The notes below the pieces were generated by a model. That model saw nothing but the letters and a program-made list of their open reading frames with translations, ran no database searches and was not told the DNA's origin. Below, piece by piece: positions 1-6,519 of a stretch of DNA of 14,178 nt (position 1 is the first letter of the stretch; the number at the start of each line of letters is the position of its first letter). Source of the DNA: Bacteroidales bacterium (lineage in GTDB: Bacteria > Bacteroidota > Bacteroidia > Bacteroidales > UBA4181); contig JAISDP010000161.1 of the NCBI GenBank assembly GCA_031264715.1, positions 1 through 14,178 on the forward strand, in the 5' to 3' direction. The translations under genes and the position numbers were made by a program.

Positions 1-104
1 CATATTGGTAGAAAACGACAGGCAACGACATATCGACCAAATCCCGTCAGGGATGGCAGATCGGTAGAAGATATTTCCCGTGGGGGAAACCATATCAATG
101 GATG

Positions 105-129
105 ACCGTAGGGGCGTATTGCATACGCC
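105..129 (+). repeat. Left copy of a 25-bp inverted repeat
   Basis: These 25 bases are an exact reverse complement of 303-327, leaving 173 bp between the copies. The inner part of each copy is itself a small hairpin with a 3-nt loop. This copy has no T-run after it, so it does not look like a terminator. The two copies could pair with each other or be independent insertions of the same palindromic repeat in opposite orientation. Confidence 0.85.
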
Positions 130-297
130 CGAAAACGCAAACGTATCGGCAAAAGAGCAAGGGCAAACACAAAGGTTTGCCCCAACAGCGAAGACGAATG
201 GGTCGATCCGTGGGAAATCACCAACGGCGCGGCGGGCGCCATTTTTCGGGTGGCGTCATGGGTTGTCATTTTCGGGCGGCGTCACGGGGTTGTCCGG

Positions 298-327
298 AAA
301 AAGGCGTATGCAATACGCCCCTACGGT
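298..327 (-). terminator. Probable intrinsic terminator of the glycyl radical enzyme operon; right copy of the 25-bp inverted repeat
   Basis: Read on the minus strand, a 7-bp stem GGCGTAT/ATACGCC with a TGC loop (303-319) is followed directly by five T residues (298-302). It lies about 45 bp beyond the activase stop codon. That is the layout of a Rho-independent terminator for the operon ending at 366. The same bases are the right copy (303-327) of the 25-bp inverted repeat, so a repeated element appears to serve as the terminator. The stem is short, so efficiency is uncertain. Confidence 0.55.
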
Positions 328-365
328 GGGAAACGGTGGGAAACGACGGGAATCGGCAGAACGGT

Positions 366-1244
366 TTAACGGTTGCGTGTTGTTATCCTTTGCTCGAAAT
401 CATGGATTTCGCCGGGGGAAGGTTCCCGGTAAGAACCGGTATCCTTTAATCCGAGCTTTTCCAGTTTGGATATTCCCATGCAATGATAGGGGATCAGTTC
501 TATCCCGGATATGTTTAATGAATCAAGCAGATTTTCCAGATTTTGTATGCAGGCTTCACCGCCGTGCCATTCGGGGATAAACAGGATGCGCAATATGATG
601 CCGGCGCCCGCGGCCGATGCCATTCGCAAGTTGTCCAGTATCGGGGACAGCGCAACCCCCGTGAGTTTGCGGTGAAGAGTTTCGTCCGGCATCTTTATGT
701 CCCACAGGAATAAATCGGTATGGGGCAACAGGGAGCGTAAATCTCTTTTGCGTCCGAAACCGGAAGTTTCAACAGCCGTATGAATCCCGTTTTCGCGAGC
801 AGCTTTTAACAGAGCCGCTGAAAATTCGGACTGCATCAATACTTCGCCTCCCGAAAGGGTGATGCCGCCATTTGAATGGGTATAATACGCCCTGTCTCGC
901 AAGACTTCTTCCAGAACCTCATCTACGGAGTATTCCCGACCAACACGCTCTATAGCTCCATACATGCAGGCATCGGCGCAAAGCGAACAGTCCCGGCAAT
1001 ACCTCTTTCTCAGTCTGCTGTCGGCAAATATGCGGTGCGCGTCGTGTTGGGGACATGCCTCTTCGCACGCATCACAATGAACGCATCGCATTTTATGAAA
1101 CAGGTATTCCGTCCCTGCATCCTGCGATTCGGGATTGTGGCACCAGGCGCAGCGTAAGGGACATCCTTTCAGGAAAACCGTTGTGCGTATTCCCGGGCCG
1201 TCATGGGTACAAAAATGCTGGATGTCAAAAACGCGCCCCGTCAT
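366..1244 (-). CDS. Glycyl radical enzyme activating protein (radical SAM)
   Basis: This is a 292-residue radical-SAM activase of the PflA-like family. Such enzymes use a 4Fe-4S cluster and S-adenosylmethionine to abstract a hydrogen from a glycine of a partner enzyme, in the anaerobic cytoplasm. The N-terminus has the family signature THDGPGIRTTVFLKGCPLRC; the SAM-cluster cysteines are C28, C32 and C35. Two further ferredoxin-type CxxCxxCxxxC motifs follow (C54/C57/C60/C64 and C83/C86/C89/C93), as in activases of glycyl radical eliminases and decarboxylases; PflA itself lacks them. SGGE (131-134) and WDIKM (181-185) are the expected SAM-binding and barrel motifs. It has no signal peptide. 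It is last in the operon, 5 bp after the barrel gene, and its partner is almost certainly the enzyme at 2654-4897. Length is normal for the family. Confidence 0.95.
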   Translation of the reverse strand: MTGRVFDIQHFCTHDGPGIRTTVFLKGCPLRCAWCHNPESQDAGTEYLFHKMRCVHCDACEEACPQHDAHRIFADSRLRKRYCRDCSLCADACMYGAIERVGREYSVDEVLEEVLRDRAYYTHSNGGITLSGGEVLMQSEFSAALLKAARENGIHTAVETSGFGRKRDLRSLLPHTDLFLWDIKMPDETLHRKLTGVALSPILDNLRMASAAGAGIILRILFIPEWHGGEACIQNLENLLDSLNISGIELIPYHCMGISKLEKLGLKDTGSYREPSPGEIHDFEQRITTRNR

Positions 1245-1249
1245 CGTTG

Positions 1250-2650
1250 TTATTTCCAGAAATAAATCAATATGTCTCCCGGCGTGACAGTATGGATCCG
1301 GCTGTCGGCGATAACAACGGTTCCGTCTTTTTTGACGCGGCGCAGGGCGCTGTTGCCGGCAGCCTGTACGTTGATATCTTCATTGATATCATGGTTGACG
1401 ATCACCAGGAAGTTATCCGCTCCCTTTTTCATCAGCGAGACCAGTGCGCCTTTTCCTCCGGTGATGTTCAGGGAACGAAATACCGGGGGAAGTTTCGATT
1501 TGTCCAGCGCCGTGCAGCCGGCGGGAATTTCGCCCGTGTGTGCCGTCCACTCTACCGTAGCATTCAGGAATACCGGCGACAGCGCCTTGATTTCGCCGTT
1601 CATCTCTTTCAGGATGTGCCAGGTGTTCAGTTTTTCCCCGTTTGGGCCTGTGGGCGCCTGCCAGCCATCGGAGGCTACATGGGAATATGTGAAATACTGG
1701 ATGCATTGCGCGCCGTACGCCAAATCACTGTACACCTGCAGGCGAATATCGCTGCGCGCAGGAAGCGGGTATGGAAATTCAAAATTCCTGTGCGCCGTGG
1801 ACAGCGCAAACGCCCACAGCGGCTTACCCGCCTTCCTTGCCTCGGATGACATCACTTCCAGCGAATAGTACCAGCGAACCTGCAATTCACGCTTCTTCGT
1901 AACGGTATTTTGCCATATCGGGTACATGTCGAAAGAAAGGATCTGTACAGGCACATCCCGAATGAACCTTTGCACAAACTGCACGCACGGCGACGGCTCC
2001 GGAAACGCAGGGCCGCACGACAGTTCCGGCGCCCACTTGTCGGGCGTGGCATCCGCACAGTACAGGCACGGCGCCAGATTAATGTATGACGGATGTACAC
2101 GGTCAATAGCCTGTACTCTGTTTACCCTTGCCGTTAAATTCGGGAACTCGCTTTGGTAGCGTGGCTCGTCAAGGAGATAATAGCCGAAAAGAGCGGGATG
2201 CGATTTCAGACGGTTAATGTCTGCCTCCGAAAGATAGTCGAATACGCCATCGCTGATCAGTACTTTCATATTGACGGCAGATGTTGCATCCAGCAGTCTG
2301 AAAAAATGTTCCGTACCGTCGGCAAAGACAGGCTGCAGATCTTTGATCAGATCGACGGCCATGTTGACGGTAAATCCGGCTGCTGCCATATCCTGATGAA
2401 TGGCAGCCGGACTGTCGGCACGAATGCCCCACCATCCGAGTATGTCGATCTGCCTGCCTGATATGTCCGACAGCCGGTCTGTGGAAGGTTGTTCGGGTTC
2501 CCCCGACAAGTCGATAGAAGTACCGACAGTTGGTATATTCAGCATGATTTCCGGCAGAAGCGCCTTCACATTCCCGTTTGCTTCCAAACCACAGAGACAA
2601 AACATCAAAAATGCCGACAGGACAGCCTTGCTTTGTTTCATGCGTGCCAT
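1250..2650 (-). CDS. Secreted TIM-barrel protein, glycoside hydrolase-like, function unknown
   Basis: This 466-residue protein begins with a Sec-type signal peptide: basic start, then hydrophobic residues about 9-22. It has cysteines there but no good lipobox, so periplasmic or secreted is likelier than lipid-anchored. The central part (about 68-350) reads as a (beta/alpha)8 barrel. HPALFGYYLLDEP (151-163) resembles the beta-4 end of clan GH-A glycosidases, with E162 as possible acid/base; SFDMYP (239-244) and KPLWAFALS (276-284) are later strands. I cannot find the second glutamate expected as nucleophile. Residues about 385-466 look like a small beta domain, as in many glycosidases. The gene starts 3 bp after the glycyl radical enzyme stop codon, so they are co-transcribed. 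A start at Met4 (2641) is equally possible. I do not recognise a named family; substrate unknown. Confidence 0.75.
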   Translation of the reverse strand: MARMKQSKAVLSAFLMFCLCGLEANGNVKALLPEIMLNIPTVGTSIDLSGEPEQPSTDRLSDISGRQIDILGWWGIRADSPAAIHQDMAAAGFTVNMAVDLIKDLQPVFADGTEHFFRLLDATSAVNMKVLISDGVFDYLSEADINRLKSHPALFGYYLLDEPRYQSEFPNLTARVNRVQAIDRVHPSYINLAPCLYCADATPDKWAPELSCGPAFPEPSPCVQFVQRFIRDVPVQILSFDMYPIWQNTVTKKRELQVRWYYSLEVMSSEARKAGKPLWAFALSTAHRNFEFPYPLPARSDIRLQVYSDLAYGAQCIQYFTYSHVASDGWQAPTGPNGEKLNTWHILKEMNGEIKALSPVFLNATVEWTAHTGEIPAGCTALDKSKLPPVFRSLNITGGKGALVSLMKKGADNFLVIVNHDINEDINVQAAGNSALRRVKKDGTVVIADSRIHTVTPGDILIYFWK

Positions 2651-2653
2651 ATT

Positions 2654-4897
2654 CTACACGACTTGCTGCGTCCGCTGGATAATCATGTCCTGCCATTCCC
2701 TGCACAGCGTGGTGAATCTTGCCGACCAGCCGGCCACACGTACCGGGAGATTCGGATATTTCTCCGGATGCATTTGCGCGTCAATCAGCGTAGCGCTGTC
2801 CACTACATCAATATGCATATAAAACCCTTTCTTTTCCCGGAATACCTTTGCCAGCGCCACCAAAGCCTGTATGCCGTTCTCGCCTTTTACCGATTCCGGC
2901 AGGATTTTCAGTTCAACGGTTGCCCCGTTACAGCATTTTGTGAAATCCATTTTACAATAGGAGTTCAATACTGCCGTCGGGCCTTTTTTATCGGTTCCGG
3001 GCGACGGGGAACAGTTGGTTGCCAGAATGTCGCCGGTTTTTCCTCCTGCCGGATTCGCTTTCCGTATCATCCGCCAGTCAGTTTCCCTGCCGAACGTGCT
3101 GATTCCACAGGGTCGCAAAACGCCGTTCCGTTCCTTCACCTTTGCCATCAGAGCCGTATAATCGTCATAAACCTTGCACATCATAGCGTCGCTTTCCCGG
3201 TCGTCATTGCCGTAGAAAGTAAAGCGGCTTTGAACCAGGCGGCGCATGCCTTCGTTCATATCCCAGTTGTTGCGCAGTATCTTCACAAAATCATTCAATC
3301 CGATGTACTGTTCTTCAAATACCATCTTTTTCAATACGAGGAGGCTGTTGGCCACATCGGTTACGCCTCCCGCGTGGATGCCGTTCACCGAATATTTGGG
3401 GCCGCGCTCGTTATATCCCTTTCCCTTTTCAATGCATCCTTCCACAAACATCGAAATCAGCGGAGTGGTATTGTCCGGATCGCTGTAGCGGGTATCCAGG
3501 ACATGCTGCATGTTGGCGATCTCTTTGTCCAGTTCGGATACAAATGCCCTGTACAGGGATTCAAAACCGTCGTATTCAAGCGGTGTTTCCTGTTCTTTGT
3601 CAAGACTTAATGCACGGAAGAAAGACTGCATCATGTCGAACGGCCAGTAGATAAAGGCTGTTTTGCCGGGAATGATGGCTTCCCAGCATCCGTCATTGGT
3701 AAATTCGCGGGCTTCCTCTTTCGGATAGCCGAATTTGACCAGTCCGTCGATCACCACATCCTCATTGTATACGGATACGATGCCGCCGCCGAAACGCTGC
3801 ACTTCGGCAATCCGGCGGAACAGCTTTTCGGGCGTATGCCTGCCAAGGCGCACGGCTACCGGATAGTCGCTGATGTGCAATTCTTCGATCACATCCAGGA
3901 CGAGGTATGTCACCTCATTGGTTACTTCGTTCCCGTTCCTGTCCGTTCCGCCCAGGATCACATTCTGGTAAAACTGAGCGTCGCCCGTAGGATTCGGAAC
4001 GCCGATCCATTCCGTTCCCTTGATCCAGAAATGAGCCATTAATTCCCGCGCTTCATCCGGTGTTATGCGGTTTTCCTTTAAGTCTTTCTTCAAATACGGA
4101 TACAGCATTTGATCCATGCGTCCGATACCCGACCAGTTCCCCATGAGCCGCTGAAAAGCATACATCGACCAGAGCGACTGTACCGCTTCGCGAAAACTTC
4201 CGGGCGCATTTTCGGGAACCCGCTTGAGCGTATCAATCAGCCTTTGGCAGGACGCCTGTTCTTCCGCCGGCGCATTTTCCATTTGCTTTTCGAGTAGCTG
4301 TATGTTGCGGCTTTGCCAGACGGCAGCGGCCTCCAGGGTTTTTAACATCGCCTGCAACAAGTCCGTTCCATGTTCGTCCAGATTGCCGCGGCCCAATCGT
4401 TCATTGATTTCGGCGCGCAGCCCGCTGTATCCCGTTTTGAGAACTTTCTCAAAGCCTATAGTCGTGTGGCTCGTTGAGCCAATATTTAACAGGGGCGTCA
4501 CGTGGTTGGCGCTTTCCAGCAGCGTGGCCGAACCGACAATCAGTTCGCCCGGCAGTATCCGGAGAGGCGCATTTTGTGCCACGCTCATCGCTGCCAAAGC
4601 ATACTTTTGAGATGCCGATAAGGATGCGTCCTGCAACTCGGGACAACTCCAGCCGGCATTTGCAAGGCTGCGGCCAAATTCTCCGGACAAGCCCCGCTGC
4701 GCCAGCCGGTGCGTCGCTGCACTGAGGCGGCAGGGCCTTTCCGGCTGCCACGACAGCCGCCACCGGTTGACGTCGGGAATATCGGGATTTTGCTTGTTTT
4801 GTTTGGCTGATGCCGGTAATCCTAATGACAGGGCGCAAACACCTAAAGAAGCCCTTTTCAAAAACTCTTCTCTTGAAATGTGATTTTTTGCTTCCAT
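2654..4897 (-). CDS. Glycyl radical enzyme (pyruvate formate-lyase superfamily) with an export-like leader
   Basis: A 747-residue glycyl radical enzyme that appears catalytically complete. The thiyl-radical cysteine is C404 in NDGCWEAIIPG. Glu two residues later (E406) is the CxE pattern of the eliminase/dehydratase branch (glycerol dehydratase, choline lyase), not the adjacent-cysteine pattern of pyruvate formate-lyase. The C-terminal motif RVAGWSARF puts the radical on G723, followed by the family tail LCREWQDMIIQRT. GNWSGIGRMDQ (253-263) and DKKGPTAV are family core motifs. Unusually, residues 1-31 look like a signal peptide: SREEFLK, hydrophobic stretch 16-28, then ASA. This is a Tat-like motif with the second Arg replaced by Glu. 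The next methionine is at residue 104, and the promoter lies upstream of this start, so the leader should be translated. First gene of the operon with barrel protein and activase. Substrate cannot be assigned. Confidence 0.93.
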   Translation of the reverse strand: MEAKNHISREEFLKRASLGVCALSLGLPASAKQNKQNPDIPDVNRWRLSWQPERPCRLSAATHRLAQRGLSGEFGRSLANAGWSCPELQDASLSASQKYALAAMSVAQNAPLRILPGELIVGSATLLESANHVTPLLNIGSTSHTTIGFEKVLKTGYSGLRAEINERLGRGNLDEHGTDLLQAMLKTLEAAAVWQSRNIQLLEKQMENAPAEEQASCQRLIDTLKRVPENAPGSFREAVQSLWSMYAFQRLMGNWSGIGRMDQMLYPYLKKDLKENRITPDEARELMAHFWIKGTEWIGVPNPTGDAQFYQNVILGGTDRNGNEVTNEVTYLVLDVIEELHISDYPVAVRLGRHTPEKLFRRIAEVQRFGGGIVSVYNEDVVIDGLVKFGYPKEEAREFTNDGCWEAIIPGKTAFIYWPFDMMQSFFRALSLDKEQETPLEYDGFESLYRAFVSELDKEIANMQHVLDTRYSDPDNTTPLISMFVEGCIEKGKGYNERGPKYSVNGIHAGGVTDVANSLLVLKKMVFEEQYIGLNDFVKILRNNWDMNEGMRRLVQSRFTFYGNDDRESDAMMCKVYDDYTALMAKVKERNGVLRPCGISTFGRETDWRMIRKANPAGGKTGDILATNCSPSPGTDKKGPTAVLNSYCKMDFTKCCNGATVELKILPESVKGENGIQALVALAKVFREKKGFYMHIDVVDSATLIDAQMHPEKYPNLPVRVAGWSARFTTLCREWQDMIIQRTQQVV

Positions 4898-4920
4898 TTT
4901 TTTATTATTTAAAATGGTTA

Positions 4921-4953
4921 CAAACTTATAAAATATTTAGCGGATTTTGCACA
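4921..4953 (-). promoter_or_regulatory. Bacteroidota-type promoter of the glycyl radical enzyme operon
   Basis: On the minus strand TAAGTTTG (4921-4928) fits the -7 consensus TAnnTTTG. TGTG (4950-4953), one base off TTTG, lies 21 bp upstream as the -33 element. Transcription would start roughly 17-20 bases before the ATG at 4897, leaving an A-rich leader with no Shine-Dalgarno sequence, as is usual in the phylum. Confidence 0.6.
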
Positions 4954-5029
4954 TAAATTATTAAATTTTACATACATTCACACGCAGTATACACATTAAA
5001 TTAAGCGGATTTGTATGTCGGGCACGGAA

Positions 5030-5096
5030 AATCTCCTACGGAGATTGGCGGATGTTTTCCGCATCGATTCTATTGATATGAATGCCCTGACGGGCA
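5030..5096 (-). terminator. Two hairpins downstream of the trans-sulfuration gene, possible terminator
   Basis: Two stem-loops lie between the end of the trans-sulfuration gene (5145) and the next promoter: 5083-5096 (TGCCC/GGGCA, loop TGAC on the plus strand) and 5030-5046 (AATCTCC/GGAGATT, 3-nt loop). On the minus strand the second runs into TTCC, not a full T-run. Either could end transcription of the upstream gene, but neither is a textbook intrinsic terminator. The first belongs to the CCC-GTCA-GGG hairpin set also seen at 41-54 and 6439-6456. Confidence 0.35.
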
Positions 5097-5144
5097 AAGC
5101 GCGCACGGATTTGCAGAGATTTGTTGATGTTGATAAAACGGCCT

Positions 5145-6323
5145 TTAGATTGACACTGCATCCAATGCCTGCTTCAAGTCTGCAACAAGATCATCGGCAT
5201 CTTCGAGGCCGACCGATATGCGGATCAGCGTATCTGTAATACCGATGGCCTGTTTCACATCTTCAGGCACAGTAGAATGAGTCATCAGCGTGGGAAGTTC
5301 TATCAGCGATTCGACACCGCCCAAACTTTCTGCAATGGCAAACAGTTTCAGTTTTTTGAGAAATGTTTTTGTGGTTTTTATATCACCCTTGATATTGAAG
5401 GATAACATTCCGCCAAATCCCGTTGTCTGACGCTTTACAATATCATGTCCGGGATGATATTCAAGTCCGGGGTAATATACTTTTTCTACATTCGGATGTT
5501 TTTCGAGGAAACGGGCTATGATAAATGCATTCTTCTGGTGCTGTTCCATTCTGATTGCCAGTGTCTTTATCCCCCGTATATTCAAGTATGAATCGAAGGG
5601 CGAAAGGACGCCGCCCGTACTGTTCTGCATGGTTTTCAGTTTTTCATGCAGCAATTCGTCCGATGTTACAATAGCGCCGCCCAATGCATCACTGTGCCCG
5701 CCAATATATTTGGTAGTACTGTGAACTACAATATCTGCTCCGAGTTCAACAGGACGCTGAAAATAAGGCGACAGGAATGTGTTGTCGACCACAACGATCA
5801 TGCCGTTTCTGTGGGCTATCGCAGCAATGGCGCTAATATCGCATATTTTCATCAATGGATTGGTAGGCGATTCTATCCATACAGCTTTCGTCTCCGGCCT
5901 GACGGCTTTCTCAAAATCATCAGGATTGGCCAGATCAACATATGATATGTCCAGGTATGTAAAGACATCCGCAAACAATCGTCGCGTGCCTCCGTAGAGA
6001 TCGTCGAAACCTATTACATGATCGCCCGGGCGGAAGATGGTCTGCATGACCGCCGTCTCCGCGGCCAGTCCGGATGCAAATCCAAGCCCGTATTTCGCAT
6101 TTTCAACGGATGCGATCTTTGTTTCGAAAACCTTGCGTGTAGGATTATGCGACCTGATGTATTCAAATTCCGAATGTGGCGTGGACGGATCTTCCCATGC
6201 ATATGTGGTGGAAAGATGCAATGGAGTTACGACATCGCCAGCCGTGCCGTCTCTAAAATCGGGTTCTTCACCAATACGTACCGATCGCGTGGAAAAACCG
6301 TAACTTCTAATCTTTTTTGTCAT
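5145..6323 (-). CDS. PLP-dependent trans-sulfuration enzyme (cystathionine gamma-synthase/lyase family)
   Basis: This 392-residue cytoplasmic enzyme belongs to the Cys/Met metabolism PLP family, which makes or breaks C-S bonds in cystathionine, homocysteine or methionine. STTKYIGGHSD (202-211) carries the Schiff-base lysine K205. VVDNTFLSPYFQRP (178-191) holds the cofactor-binding aspartate D180. YIRSHNPTR (55-63) is the Tyr/Arg pair contacting the phosphate of the neighbouring subunit. SLGGVESLIELPTLMTHS near the C-terminus is the family's substrate-carboxylate region. Length is normal. Gamma-synthase, gamma-lyase, beta-lyase and methionine gamma-lyase share these motifs and cannot be separated safely by eye. 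It is a single-gene unit with its own promoter and no obvious functional tie to the adjoining operons. Confidence 0.93.
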   Translation of the reverse strand: MTKKIRSYGFSTRSVRIGEEPDFRDGTAGDVVTPLHLSTTYAWEDPSTPHSEFEYIRSHNPTRKVFETKIASVENAKYGLGFASGLAAETAVMQTIFRPGDHVIGFDDLYGGTRRLFADVFTYLDISYVDLANPDDFEKAVRPETKAVWIESPTNPLMKICDISAIAAIAHRNGMIVVVDNTFLSPYFQRPVELGADIVVHSTTKYIGGHSDALGGAIVTSDELLHEKLKTMQNSTGGVLSPFDSYLNIRGIKTLAIRMEQHQKNAFIIARFLEKHPNVEKVYYPGLEYHPGHDIVKRQTTGFGGMLSFNIKGDIKTTKTFLKKLKLFAIAESLGGVESLIELPTLMTHSTVPEDVKQAIGITDTLIRISVGLEDADDLVADLKQALDAVSI

Positions 6324-6361
6324 GCTTTATTTTTGGTATTTGCTATTGAAATTTATAGCTG

Positions 6362-6392
6362 CAAAATTAAGCCATACCTGATACAATGCAAA
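6362..6392 (-). promoter_or_regulatory. Bacteroidota housekeeping promoter of the trans-sulfuration gene
   Basis: On the minus strand TTTG (6389-6392) is followed after exactly 19 bp by TAATTTTG (6362-6369). Both match the phylum's -33 TTTG and -7 TAnnTTTG consensus with canonical spacing. The start would fall near 6355, giving an untranslated leader of about 30 bases. No riboswitch-like fold is seen. Confidence 0.75.
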
Positions 6393-6438
6393 TAGCATAT
6401 TTGTGGTATTTTTATCCACGAATTACACGAATTTATGC

Positions 6439-6456
6439 ATTTCCCTGACGGGAAAT
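6439..6456. repeat. Small hairpin of the CCC-GTCA-GGG family
   Basis: ATTTCCC (6439-6445) pairs with GGGAAAT (6450-6456) around a TGAC loop. On the minus strand it closely matches the element at 71-89, and its core equals the hairpins at 41-54 and 5083-5096. It overlaps the left end of the longer hairpin at 6454-6512 by three bases. Confidence 0.7.
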
Positions 6457-6512
6457 ATGTCTTTTTGACCCTGACAGGATCGACAGACCTGTCAGGGTCA
6501 AAAAGACATATT
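6454..6512. repeat. Perfect 25-bp-arm hairpin after the ABC permease gene
   Basis: The arms 6454-6478 and 6488-6512 are exact reverse complements with a 9-base loop (6479-6487). The structure starts 8 bp beyond the permease stop codon, so it would form at the 3' end of the efflux operon's transcript. It may terminate transcription or protect the 3' end from exonucleases. It lacks a following T-run, so I class it as a palindromic repeat with possible terminator function. Confidence 0.8.
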
Positions 6513-6519
6513 GAATGTT

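Larger units (their letters stand above)
1..365. repeat. Gene-free island of small palindromes (REP-like)
   Basis: No credible gene is seen here. The stretch holds at least five small hairpins: 41-54 (ATCCC/GGGAT, loop GTCA), 74-89 (TTTCCC/GGGAAA, loop GTGG), 112-130 (GGGCGTAT/ATACGCCC, loop TGC), 161-182 (GGGCAAAC/GTTTGCCC, 6-nt loop) and 303-319 (GGCGTAT/ATACGCC, loop GCA). It also has an imperfect tandem duplication of about 26 bp (244-267 against 270-294) and a 10-bp tandem repeat GGTGGGAAAC (325-344). Plus-strand open frames through it (80-580 and 102-449) run antisense into the activase gene and resemble no protein family I know. The density of hairpins with interchangeable stems resembles REP-type intergenic elements. 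Confidence 0.7.

Noticed and set aside
325..344. GGTGGGAAAC repeats as a possible CRISPR
   Set aside because: Units are 10 bp and directly adjacent with no spacers; this is a short tandem repeat.
80..580. Plus-strand open frames (80-580 and 102-449) over the repeat island
   Set aside because: They run through palindromic repeats and then antisense to the activase gene, with no recognisable domain or promoter.
2582..2650. Lipobox at C18 or C20 of the barrel protein
   Set aside because: The residues before these cysteines are Phe and Leu, so an ordinary signal peptide is likelier.
2489..3610. Long plus-strand frame of 373 codons
   Set aside because: It is antisense to the well-supported glycyl radical enzyme; its His/Phe/Val-rich composition is typical of a shadow frame.
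4829..4897. Lipobox at C21 of the glycyl radical enzyme leader
   Set aside because: The residue before the cysteine is Val (LGVC), which does not fit a lipoprotein signal peptidase site; ASA at 29-31 is a better cleavage site.
5015..5239. Small plus-strand frame in the gap before the glycyl radical enzyme
   Set aside because: About 40% of it is antisense to the end of the trans-sulfuration gene, and the rest covers two hairpins; no promoter or homology is visible.
6324..6420. Possible SAM or other riboswitch ahead of the trans-sulfuration gene
   Set aside because: The predicted promoter leaves only about 30 bases of leader, too short for a riboswitch, and no conserved core is seen.
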